From 66-474 sp035547895 (lineage in GTDB: Bacteria > Pseudomonadota > Gammaproteobacteria > Xanthomonadales > Rhodanobacteraceae), in assembly GCA_035547895.1 (NCBI GenBank), contig DASZTT010000041.1, positions 1-27,346 on the forward strand: a stretch of DNA of 27,346 bases, read 5' to 3'. A program made the position numbers and the translations under genes. The notes under the pieces are model-generated. The model saw only the letters and a program-made list of their open reading frames with translations. It did no database searches and had not been told where the DNA came from. The number at the start of each line of letters is the position of its first letter. Position 1 is the stretch's first letter. Below, piece after piece: positions 1 to 8,028 of this stretch.

Positions 1-173
1 CGGGTTCGATCTTCGTGGGCGAGAAACTGCTGACCACCGGCAACCCTGACGTCGAACACGATCGCGCACTGTTGCGGCGGCTGGACCTGCATCCGTTGCA
101 GATCGACGCCGACGCGCACGGAACCGGCACCGTGCACGCCGACATTCTGGAAGCGTGCCAGCACGCGGCCTGA
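1..173 (+). CDS. bioB: Biotin synthase BioB, C-terminal fragment
   Basis: Only the last 56 residues lie in the window; the gene begins upstream of base 1. BioB is the radical-SAM enzyme that inserts sulfur into dethiobiotin, the last step of biotin synthesis. The fragment opens with the residues GSIFVGEKLLTTGNP, matching the C-terminal beta-strand and loop of BioB (NSIFYGEKLLTTGNP type). The rest of the tail (DVEHDRALLRRLDL) also fits the family. The radical-SAM cysteine motif is outside the window. The stop codon TGA at 171-173 is three bases from the GTG start of bioF, so the two genes are very likely cotranscribed. Identification is secure despite the short length because of the conserved tail and the following bioF, bioH and bioC. 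Confidence 0.9.
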   Translation, partial: GSIFVGEKLLTTGNPDVEHDRALLRRLDLHPLQIDADAHGTGTVHADILEACQHAA

Positions 174-176
174 TCC

Positions 177-1355
177 GTGCGCATCGACCTGCTGCAATCC
201 CTGGCCGCACGCGTGGCGGAGCGCGAGCGAACAGGCTTGCTGCGCCGCGCGCGTACGCTGGATGCGATGCACGGTGTGCGAGTCACGGCCGATGGCCGCG
301 AGTTGCTGAATTTCTGCAGCAACGATTACCTCGGCCTGGCGCAAGACGTGCGTATCGTCGAGGCCCTGCAAAACGCCGCGAATAAACACGGCGTCGGCAG
401 CACCGCCGCGCACCTGGTGTGCGGCCACCATCGCGAGCACACACGGCTCGAAGAAGTGCTGTCCGATTGGACCGGCCGTGATGCCGTGCTGCTGTTTTCT
501 TCCGGCTGGCTGGCCAACCTTGGCGCAATGCAGGCGTTGCTCGACCGCGACGGCGTATGCGTGCAGGACAAGTTGAACCACGCCAGCCTGCTGGATGCCG
601 CACGGCTCGCGGGCGTGATGCTCAAACGCTATCCGCACAATGAGGCCGGGGCGGCGGCGCGGCAGCTCGCAAGCGTTGCCGGCAAACCGGCATTGCTGGC
701 GACCGACGGCGTATTCAGCATGGATGGCGATGTGGCGCCGCTGCGCGAACTTGCGTCGCTGTGCCAGCGCGAAGGCGCCACCCTGATGGTGGACGACGCG
801 CACGGACTCGGGGTGCTTGGAGAGCACGGTGCAGGCAGCGTGCATGAAGCCGGGTTGTCGCCAGACGAAGCGCCGGTACTGATGGCGACGCTCGGCAAGG
901 CCTTGGGCTGCGCGGGCGCGTTCGTGGCCGGCAGCCGCGCCCTGATCGAAGGCCTCACCCAGTTTGCTCGCACCTTCGTCTACACCACCGCGATGCCGCT
1001 GGCGCTGGCCGCTGCGGCGTGCGAAGCCGTGCGCATCGTGCGCGCAGAAGAATGGCGTCGCGAGCGACTGCGCGCGCTGATCGCACGATTCCGCAGGAGC
1101 GCCTCGCAGCTAGGCTTGCCGTTGATGGATTCGCGCAGCGCGATCCAGCCGATCGTGCTGGGCGACGCCCGGCGCACCGTCGCCGCCTCGCGCGCGCTGG
1201 AACAAGGCGGCTTGCTCGTCACCGCGATCCGCCCGCCCACGGTGCCGGCCGGCAGCGCGCGTCTGCGCATCACGCTGTCGGCGGCACACGAACCCGCCGA
1301 CGTGGACCGGCTGCTCGACGCGCTGTCGCAACTGCCGCGTCACGCGATCGCCTAG
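177..1355 (+). CDS. bioF: 8-amino-7-oxononanoate synthase BioF
   Basis: A 392-residue PLP enzyme of the alpha-oxoamine synthase family. It condenses pimeloyl-ACP (or -CoA) with L-alanine, releasing CO2, to form 8-amino-7-oxononanoate in the cytoplasm. Visible marks are the NFCSNDYLGL motif near residues 45-54, the SMDGD loop near 181-185, the VDDAHG motif (D206 and H209, equivalent to the cofactor-contacting Asp and His of E. coli BioF) and TLGKA with K241 as the expected PLP Schiff-base lysine. Length is normal for the family. The start is a GTG three bases after the bioB stop. The next in-frame Met (residue 31) would remove conserved N-terminal sequence, and I see no strong ribosome binding site, so translational coupling to bioB is likely. 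bioH begins 12 bases downstream. Confidence 0.97.
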   Translation: MRIDLLQSLAARVAERERTGLLRRARTLDAMHGVRVTADGRELLNFCSNDYLGLAQDVRIVEALQNAANKHGVGSTAAHLVCGHHREHTRLEEVLSDWTGRDAVLLFSSGWLANLGAMQALLDRDGVCVQDKLNHASLLDAARLAGVMLKRYPHNEAGAAARQLASVAGKPALLATDGVFSMDGDVAPLRELASLCQREGATLMVDDAHGLGVLGEHGAGSVHEAGLSPDEAPVLMATLGKALGCAGAFVAGSRALIEGLTQFARTFVYTTAMPLALAAAACEAVRIVRAEEWRRERLRALIARFRRSASQLGLPLMDSRSAIQPIVLGDARRTVAASRALEQGGLLVTAIRPPTVPAGSARLRITLSAAHEPADVDRLLDALSQLPRHAIA

Positions 1356-1367
1356 AATGGCCGGTTC

Positions 1368-2144
1368 ATGTCCGGACTTTTCATCCACAGCGAAGGCCAC
1401 GGCGACACGCATCTCGTGTTGCTGCACGGCTGGGCCATGCACGGCGGCGTGTTCGCGCCGCTGGCGGAAGCGCTGCGCGACCGCTGCACGCTGCACGTGG
1501 TCGACCTGCCCGGGCACGGCCGCTCGCGCGGCTGCGATGTTTCTTTGCAACCCGCCGAATGCGTGAAGGTCATCGCGGCACGCGTCCCGCCGGCAATCTG
1601 GCTTGGCTGGTCGCTGGGCGGTCTGTATGCGCTGCAAGCCGCGCTGGACTCCCCGCGGCAGGTGCAGGGGCTGGCGATGCTGTGCGCGTCACCGCGTTTC
1701 GTGCGCGGTGAAGGATGGACACACGCGGTGTCTCCGGAAATCCTGCAGGACTTCGGGCGCGATCTCGAGACCGACTACGAAGGCACGCTGGAACGTTTCC
1801 TCGCGCTGGAAGCACTGGGCAGCGACTGCGCGCAGGCAGACCTTCGCAAGCTGCGCGCCGACACCTTCAATGAATTCCGGCCGCAGGTGCGCGCGCTCAC
1901 GGAAGGCCTGGATGTGCTCGAACACAGTGATTTGCGCTCGCGCCTGCCACAACTGGCGCAACCCAGCGCGTGGATCGCCGGGCGCCGCGACCGCCTGATC
2001 CCCTGGCAATCGATGCAATGGAGCGCTGCGCAATGCGGCGGTGTGTTCACTTGCATCGCCGGCGGCGGGCACGCGCCCTTCATCGGTCACACCGGTGAAG
2101 TCGCCGCCGCGCTCGCGCCCTTGCTCGCGATGAAACCGGCATGA
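1368..2144 (+). CDS. bioH: Pimeloyl-[ACP] methyl ester esterase BioH
   Basis: A 258-residue alpha/beta hydrolase that removes the methyl ester from pimeloyl-ACP methyl ester, ending the chain-building phase begun by BioC. The predicted triad is S82 in GWSLGG, D208 in GRRDRLIP and H235 in GGGHAPF; E. coli BioH has its triad at almost the same positions. The HGW oxyanion-side motif is at 20-22, and there is no signal peptide. It starts 12 bases after bioF and its TGA overlaps the ATG of bioC (ATGA), so the genes are translationally coupled. Placement directly before bioC argues strongly for BioH rather than a generic hydrolase. Confidence 0.95.
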   Translation: MSGLFIHSEGHGDTHLVLLHGWAMHGGVFAPLAEALRDRCTLHVVDLPGHGRSRGCDVSLQPAECVKVIAARVPPAIWLGWSLGGLYALQAALDSPRQVQGLAMLCASPRFVRGEGWTHAVSPEILQDFGRDLETDYEGTLERFLALEALGSDCAQADLRKLRADTFNEFRPQVRALTEGLDVLEHSDLRSRLPQLAQPSAWIAGRRDRLIPWQSMQWSAAQCGGVFTCIAGGGHAPFIGHTGEVAAALAPLLAMKPA

Positions 2145-3022
2145 CGGACGCGCGACTCGATACGCGCCAGGTGCGTCGCGCGTTCGCGCGCGCTGCAGCG
2201 ACGTACGAGCGCCACGATGCGCTGCAGCGCGAAGTCGAATCGCGCCTGTTCGAAAGCCTCGACTACTACAGCGCCAAGCCGCAGCGCGTGCTCGATGTCG
2301 GCTGCGGCACCGCGCGTGGCACCGCCGCCTTGAAGAAGCGGTGGCGCGATGCGGAAGTGATCGCGCTGGATTTGTCGCTGCCGATGTTGCGCGAGGCGCG
2401 ACGGCACCGCGGCTGGCTTCGGACCTTCGAACGCGTTTGCGCGGATGGGCAGGCCCTGCCGTTTCCCGACCGCAGCATGGACGTCGCGTATTCCAACCTG
2501 TGCCTGCAATGGTGTGACGCGCCGCGGCCGCTGCTGGGCGAATGCGCGCGCGTGCTGAAGCCCGGAGGTTTCCTCGTCGCATCCAGCCTGGGTCCTGACA
2601 CGCTGACGGAATTGCGGGAAGCGTGGGCCGCGGTGGACACCACGCAGGCGCACGTCGGACGATTCCTCGACCTGCACGACATCGGCGACGCCGCGCTGGC
2701 GGCGGGCCTCAAGGATCCGGTGCTTGATTCCGACCGCATCACCCTCGAGTACGCGGACGTGCGCGGCTTGTTGACGGACCTGAAAGGGCTGGGCGCCACC
2801 AACGCTGACCGCGACCGTCCGCATGCGCTCACCGGCAAGGCGCGCTTCAAGGCGATGCTGGACGCGTACGAGACACGACGACGCGGCGGGCGCATTCCCG
2901 CCACCTGGGAAGTGGTGACCTTGCACGCCTGGGGGCCGCCCGAGGGTTTCCTGCCGCGTTATGGCGGACGCGACACGCCCTTCGAGGTCATCAAATGGGC
3001 GGAACGCCCATCGCGCGGCTGA
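2141..3022 (+). CDS. bioC: Malonyl-[ACP] O-methyltransferase BioC
   Basis: A 293-residue class I SAM-dependent methyltransferase. BioC methylates the free carboxyl of malonyl-ACP so that fatty-acid enzymes can elongate it to pimeloyl-ACP methyl ester. The N-terminal QVRRAFARAAATYERHDALQ stretch is the typical BioC opening. SAM motif I is VLDVGCGTARG at about residues 50-60, followed by an acidic residue in IALDLS and the NLCLQWCD segment typical of BioC. It is longer than E. coli BioC (about 250 residues), apparently because of a C-terminal extension. The ATG overlaps the bioH stop. Its own stop codon lies inside a 14-bp palindrome shared with the convergent DUF72 gene. Confidence 0.95.
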   Translation: MTDARLDTRQVRRAFARAAATYERHDALQREVESRLFESLDYYSAKPQRVLDVGCGTARGTAALKKRWRDAEVIALDLSLPMLREARRHRGWLRTFERVCADGQALPFPDRSMDVAYSNLCLQWCDAPRPLLGECARVLKPGGFLVASSLGPDTLTELREAWAAVDTTQAHVGRFLDLHDIGDAALAAGLKDPVLDSDRITLEYADVRGLLTDLKGLGATNADRDRPHALTGKARFKAMLDAYETRRRGGRIPATWEVVTLHAWGPPEGFLPRYGGRDTPFEVIKWAERPSRG

Positions 3023-3030
3023 GCTCAGCC
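3017..3030. repeat. Perfect 14-bp palindrome over two convergent stop codons
   Basis: GGCTGAGCTCAGCC is identical on both strands. It holds the TGA of bioC (3020-3022) and, on the other strand, the TGA of the DUF72 gene (3025-3027). As RNA it could fold only into a five-base-pair stem with an AGCT loop, and no T-run follows on either strand, so it is not a convincing intrinsic terminator. Confidence 0.6.
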
Positions 3031-3897
3031 CACCTTCAACTTTTCGATCAGCTTGGCCGCGTCGAACGGCGCATGCACCTTGGCATCGTTGTCAAAGTAA
3101 CAGTAGACGTCGCGCGACTTGCGACGCGGCGGCGGCGCATCCTTCACGCGTGCGGCATCGCGCGGTTGCGCGCCGGCATGCCAGGCGCGGATGCGGGCGG
3201 CCCAGCGCTCCAGCGCGGCATCGGTATAGCCGCTGGTGTAAAGCTGCTTGTCGCCGTGCAGCCGGAGATACATGAAACCCGCGGTGACTTCCTCGACGTA
3301 CGGCCACTTGCCGGCCGTGTCGGCGACCACCAGCGCGATGTCGTGTTCCCGCAGCAGCGCGACGAAAGACGGCTCGAGGAATTCCGGATTGCGTATTTCG
3401 ACGGCGTGGCGCAACCGCCGGTTGCGGTCGATCGCCAGACGCGCGCGGCCTTTCATCCGGAAATCGCGGCGGCGCGCCAGCTTCAGCGCGGCCTCGGTGT
3501 CGCGTGGCAGGCGTTGGAAAAAGCGTGCGAACAGATCGAGGTCGTACTTGAAGTTGGCGGGAAACTGCCACAACACCGGCCCGAATTTGTCGCGCAGTTC
3601 GAACACGCCGGACGCGAAGAAATTCGCGAGCGGCGCGTCGATGTCGCGCAGCCGCCGGACGTGCGTGATGAAGCGAGGCGCCTTGACCGCGAACACGAAG
3701 CCGCGGGGCGTCTGCTCGCGCCAGCGCGCATAGCTTTCCGGTCGCTGCAGCGAATAGAACGAACCGTTCAATTCGATGCTGGGGAAGTGCCGCGACGCGT
3801 AGGCGAGTTCATCGCGCTGCACCAGATCCTTCGGATAGAACACGCCACGCCACGGTGGATAACGCCATCCCGAGATGCCGATGCGGATCCTTGCCAT
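3025..3897 (-). CDS. DUF72 family protein (YecE-like)
   Basis: A 290-residue protein of the DUF72/YecE family, a TIM-barrel-like family of unproven biochemical role. The family signature is clear: the N-terminal IGISGWRYPPW, then ELNGSFYSLQ, FAVKAPRFITH, LWQFPANF, HAVEIRNPEF and the C-terminal VYCYFDND-(K)-VHAPFDA. The frame stays open upstream to 4071, but the conserved domain begins at the Met encoded at 3897 (MARIRIGISG), so that start is chosen; the upstream extension looks like unrelated shadow sequence. It converges on bioC with only two bases between the stops. The ribosome binding site is weak. There is no evident link to biotin or polysaccharide synthesis, and it is probably a neighbour by chance. 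Confidence 0.88.
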   Translation of the reverse strand: MARIRIGISGWRYPPWRGVFYPKDLVQRDELAYASRHFPSIELNGSFYSLQRPESYARWREQTPRGFVFAVKAPRFITHVRRLRDIDAPLANFFASGVFELRDKFGPVLWQFPANFKYDLDLFARFFQRLPRDTEAALKLARRRDFRMKGRARLAIDRNRRLRHAVEIRNPEFLEPSFVALLREHDIALVVADTAGKWPYVEEVTAGFMYLRLHGDKQLYTSGYTDAALERWAARIRAWHAGAQPRDAARVKDAPPPRRKSRDVYCYFDNDAKVHAPFDAAKLIEKLKVG

Positions 3898-4040
3898 GCG
3901 TCCATTACAGGCGCGCGCACGTGATCGCGGGATGAAGCGCTCCGGATTGCCTCGCGCGGCATGGAGCGCGGCTAGGATACGCGGTTGCGCCATGCCGCCG
4001 TGTAGTCCCGCGTCATCTTTCCCGTCGCCCTGAGGGTTCC

Positions 4041-4925
4041 ATGAGTCGAACCGCTTCTGTCCGCGCCGCATGGATCGGCCTGCTGGTCCTCACGATCGTG
4101 TGGAGCCTCAACTGGACGGTGATGAAGGTTGCGACCCGTTACAGCGGGCCCTTCACCTTCAGCGCGCAGCGCTACGTGATCGGCACGCTGGTGCTGTTCG
4201 CGCTGCTGGCCTTGCGCCGCAATTCCTTGAAGCCGACGCCGTGGCTGCCGACGATTGCGATCGGACTGATGCAAACCGCCGCCTTCCAGGCGCTGGCGCA
4301 ATGGGCGCTGGTCTCGGGCGGCGCCGGCAAGACCGCGCTGCTCGCCTACACCATGCCGTTCTGGGTGGTGCCGCTGGCGTGGTGGTGGGTGCACGAAAAG
4401 CCGGGCCTGACGCGCTGGCTGTGCATCCTGATCGCCGCGGCCGGTTTCGCGTGCGTGGTCGAGCCCTGGCGGCCGCTCGGGGCACCGCACAGCATCATCC
4501 TGGCCTTGCTGGCTGGCCTTGCATGGGCGATCGCGACGGTGCTTTCCAAACGCCTGTTCCAGCGGCATCCGGATGTCACTCCGTTGCGCCTGACCGCATG
4601 GCAGATGCTGGTCGGTACCGTCGGACTCGTCATCGTCGCGGTGCTCACGCCACAGCGCGCCGTGGACTGGACCGGAACATACATCGCCGCATTGTTGTAC
4701 AACGGTCTGCTGTCGTCGGGCGTGTGCTGGGTGTTGTGGGCCGTGGTGGTGCAGCGCCTGTCGGCCAACGTGGCAGGCCTGACCAGCCTGGCGGTGCCCG
4801 TCGCCGGCGTGCTGTTTGCATGGGGCCTGCTGCACGAACAGCCGTCCAACCCTGAATGGATTGGCATCGTGCTGATCGGAATCGCCCTGCTTGCTTTGCA
4901 ATTCAGGCGCCGCATGCCAGCATAG
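4041..4925 (+). CDS. EamA/DMT superfamily transporter
   Basis: A 294-residue inner-membrane protein with about ten hydrophobic segments, arranged as two EamA repeats. The first begins near residue 13 (WIGLLVLTIVWSLNW), the second near 150 (IILALLAGLAWAIATVLSKR). These proteins are drug/metabolite-type exporters whose substrates usually cannot be predicted from sequence. The W-[ST]-x-N-W/[FY] segment of the first helix, the YTMPFWVVPLAWW segment and the E-x-P/[EQ]-P segment before the last helix (HEQPSNPEWIG) are typical. A GAGGG ribosome binding site lies seven to eight bases before the ATG. The divergent DUF72 start lies 143 bases upstream, so a promoter should be in that gap, but I could not identify one with confidence. 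The tviB-like gene follows after 48 bases and may be cotranscribed. Confidence 0.9.
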   Translation: MSRTASVRAAWIGLLVLTIVWSLNWTVMKVATRYSGPFTFSAQRYVIGTLVLFALLALRRNSLKPTPWLPTIAIGLMQTAAFQALAQWALVSGGAGKTALLAYTMPFWVVPLAWWWVHEKPGLTRWLCILIAAAGFACVVEPWRPLGAPHSIILALLAGLAWAIATVLSKRLFQRHPDVTPLRLTAWQMLVGTVGLVIVAVLTPQRAVDWTGTYIAALLYNGLLSSGVCWVLWAVVVQRLSANVAGLTSLAVPVAGVLFAWGLLHEQPSNPEWIGIVLIGIALLALQFRRRMPA

Positions 4926-4973
4926 CCCGCTCCCGGCGTCGTGCCCGGCACGCCCTGCCCACAAGGAATTCGC

Positions 4974-6266
<1,293 letters not shown>

Positions 6267-6275
6267 GGAAACGAC

Positions 6276-7283
6276 ATGCGCATCCTCGTTACCGGCGCCG
6301 CCGGCTTCATCGGATCAGCCTTGAGCCTGCGCCTGCTGGCGCGCGGCGATGACGTGCTGGGCGTCGACAACCTCAACGACTACTACGACGTCACCCTCAA
6401 GCAGGCGCGGCTGGACCGGCTGACGCCGCATCCGAACTTCAGGTTCGCCAAGCTGGGCGTCGAGGACCGTCCGGCGCTGGAAAAGGCGTTTCACGATTTC
6501 CGCCCACAGCGGGTGGTGCACCTGGCCGCGCAAGCGGGCGTGCGCTATTCCATCGAAAACCCATACGCTTACGTCGAATCGAACCTGGTCGGCTTCATCA
6601 ACATCCTGGAAGCCTGCCGGCACGGCAAGGTCGAACACCTGGTGTACGCGTCATCCAGCTCGGTCTATGGCGCCAATCGCAAGCTGCCGTTCTCGGTGCA
6701 GGATCCGGTCGACCATCCGGTCAGCCTGTACGCGGCCACCAAGAAAGCCAATGAACTGATGGCGCACACCTACAGCCATCTCTACAACCTGCCGACCACC
6801 GGCCTGCGATTCTTCACCGTGTACGGTCCGTGGGGCCGGCCGGACATGGCGCTGTTCCTGTTCACCCGGAAAATCCTCGCGGGCGAGCCGATCGACGTGT
6901 TCAACCACGGCCACCACACCCGCGACTTCACCTACATCGACGACATCGTGGAAGGCGTGATCCGCACCCTCGACCATGTGCCCGGTCCCGATCCTGCCTA
7001 CGATCCGCTGCACCCGAACTCGGCCACATCGTCGGCACCTTATCGCGTGTACAACATCGGCAACAGCCACCCGGTCCAGCTATCGCATTACATCGAGGTG
7101 CTGGAAGACTGCCTTGGCCGCAAGGCGGAAAAGAACCTGCTGCCGCTGCAGCCCGGTGACGTTCCGGATACCAGCGCGGAGGTCACGGAATTGATGACCG
7201 ATACCGGCTATCGTCCAGACACCTCGGTGGAATCAGGCGTGCGCCGCTTCGTCGACTGGTACCGCCGCTACTACGGGGTTTGA
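6276..7283 (+). CDS. UDP-glucuronate 4-epimerase-type NAD-dependent epimerase
   Basis: A 335-residue short-chain dehydrogenase/reductase of the CapI/GAE (UDP-glucuronate 4-epimerase) type. The NAD-binding motif GAAGFIG is at 7-13. DNLNDYYDV (31-39) and AAQAGVRYSIENP (84-96) are typical of the CapI group. The catalytic residues are in ASSSSVYG (125-132) and Y152-x3-K156, and FFTVYGPWGRPDMA is also present. The family interconverts UDP-GlcA and UDP-GalA at C4. Because it sits nine bases after a TviB-type dehydrogenase, a C4 epimerisation of the N-acetylhexosaminuronic acid product is an alternative, although the known enzymes for that step (TviC/WbpP) belong to a different subfamily. A GGAAAC ribosome binding site precedes the ATG. 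This gene ends just before the sigma-54 promoter of the export operon. Confidence 0.9.
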   Translation: MRILVTGAAGFIGSALSLRLLARGDDVLGVDNLNDYYDVTLKQARLDRLTPHPNFRFAKLGVEDRPALEKAFHDFRPQRVVHLAAQAGVRYSIENPYAYVESNLVGFINILEACRHGKVEHLVYASSSSVYGANRKLPFSVQDPVDHPVSLYAATKKANELMAHTYSHLYNLPTTGLRFFTVYGPWGRPDMALFLFTRKILAGEPIDVFNHGHHTRDFTYIDDIVEGVIRTLDHVPGPDPAYDPLHPNSATSSAPYRVYNIGNSHPVQLSHYIEVLEDCLGRKAEKNLLPLQPGDVPDTSAEVTELMTDTGYRPDTSVESGVRRFVDWYRRYYGV

Positions 7284-7291
7284 GGCCGTTA

Positions 7292-7309
7292 CTGGCATAC
7301 AACTTGCTT
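7292..7309 (+). promoter_or_regulatory. Predicted sigma-54 (RpoN) promoter of the export operon
   Basis: The sequence CTGGCATACAACTTGCTT matches the -24/-12 consensus TGGCAY-N5-TTGCW. The second G of the GG element (7295) and the G of the GC element (7306) are exactly 11 bases apart, the rigid spacing RpoN requires. Taking the C at 7307 as -12 puts the start of transcription near 7319, about 70 bases before the lipoprotein start codon. Sigma-54 control by PrsK/PrsR is known for exosortase-A type polysaccharide loci, which this operon resembles. The activator gene is not in the window and no binding site for it was identified. Confidence 0.7.
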
Positions 7310-7320
7310 GATGCTTTGAA

Positions 7321-7352
7321 CAGGAAACCGTGATACGTTTCACGTTTTCCTG
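7321..7352 (+). repeat. 13-bp inverted repeat at the predicted 5' end of the export mRNA
   Basis: The left arm CAGGAAACCGTGA (7321-7333) and right arm TCACGTTTTCCTG (7340-7352) are complementary at 12 of 13 positions around a six-base loop TACGTT. From the sigma-54 promoter call the transcript would begin near 7319, so the hairpin would sit almost at its 5' end. It could be an mRNA-stabilising 5' stem-loop, a protein-binding site on RNA or DNA, or the remains of a terminator for the upstream genes. No T-run follows, so a standard intrinsic terminator is unlikely. Confidence 0.7.
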
Positions 7353-7387
7353 CGCGCCATCCTGACCACCTTTTAGGGGCTCAAGCA

Positions 7388-8005
7388 ATGAAAACCCTTG
7401 TCCGCCTTTGCAGTCTGGCGTGCCTGCTGCTGGCCGCCTGCACCACCGTGCCGGCCTCGAACGAGGCGCCGCCGGTCACCGTCCATCCGGAAGCGGTCAC
7501 CAATTACCACATCGGCGTGGACGACCAGCTGCAGGTGACGGTCTGGCAGAACCCCGAACTCAGCGTCAGCGTTCCCGTTCGCCCCGACGGCAAGATCACC
7601 GTGCCCCTGATCGGCGACGTGGAGGCGGGCGGCCAGACGCCCACGCAGGTGTCGAATGAAATCCAGGAAAAGCTGAAAGCGTACGTGCGCGACCCCCAGG
7701 TGGCAGTGATCGTCACCCAGTTGCGCAGCCATGAGTACCTGACCCGCGTCAGCGTGACCGGCGCGGTCCAGCATCCGGTGTCGGCGCCATACCACCAGGG
7801 CATGACCGTGCTCGACGCGATCCTGGCGGCGGGTGGCGTGAACGTGTATGCCGCGGCCGACGACACGGTGCTGTACCGCAAGGTCGGCGACGGCACCAAG
7901 GCCTACCGCGTGCGGCTGGACAAGATCCTGCAGTCGGGCGACCTGGCCACCAACTACCCGCTGCAACCGGGTGACGTGATCACGGTACCTACCCGCAGCT
8001 TCTGA
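7388..8005 (+). CDS. Polysaccharide export outer-membrane lipoprotein (Wza/EpsE-like, XrtA type)
   Basis: A 205-residue lipoprotein of the Wza family that would form the periplasmic/outer-membrane part of the export channel. A type II signal peptide ends in the lipobox LLAAC with C18 as the lipidated cysteine. A polysaccharide-export domain follows (about 36-115, with YHIGVDDQLQVTVWQNPELS and the RPDGKITVPLIGDVEA segment), then one SLBB-like domain (about 118-200, SVTGAVQHPV and LQPGDVITVP). At 205 residues it is much shorter than E. coli Wza (about 380) and fits the compact exosortase-A-associated export proteins (TIGR03027-like, by recall). An AGGGG ribosome binding site lies eight bases before the ATG. 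It is the first gene of the nine-gene operon behind the sigma-54 promoter. Confidence 0.92.
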   Translation: MKTLVRLCSLACLLLAACTTVPASNEAPPVTVHPEAVTNYHIGVDDQLQVTVWQNPELSVSVPVRPDGKITVPLIGDVEAGGQTPTQVSNEIQEKLKAYVRDPQVAVIVTQLRSHEYLTRVSVTGAVQHPVSAPYHQGMTVLDAILAAGGVNVYAAADDTVLYRKVGDGTKAYRVRLDKILQSGDLATNYPLQPGDVITVPTRSF

Positions 8006-8028
8006 CAAGGCAACCTGGAAGCGATGTC

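Noticed and set aside
4940..4952. CGTGCCCGGCACG palindrome between the EamA and tviB-like genes as a terminator
   Set aside because: The loop would be one base and no T-run follows, so it cannot work as an intrinsic terminator. It may be a chance palindrome in GC-rich DNA.
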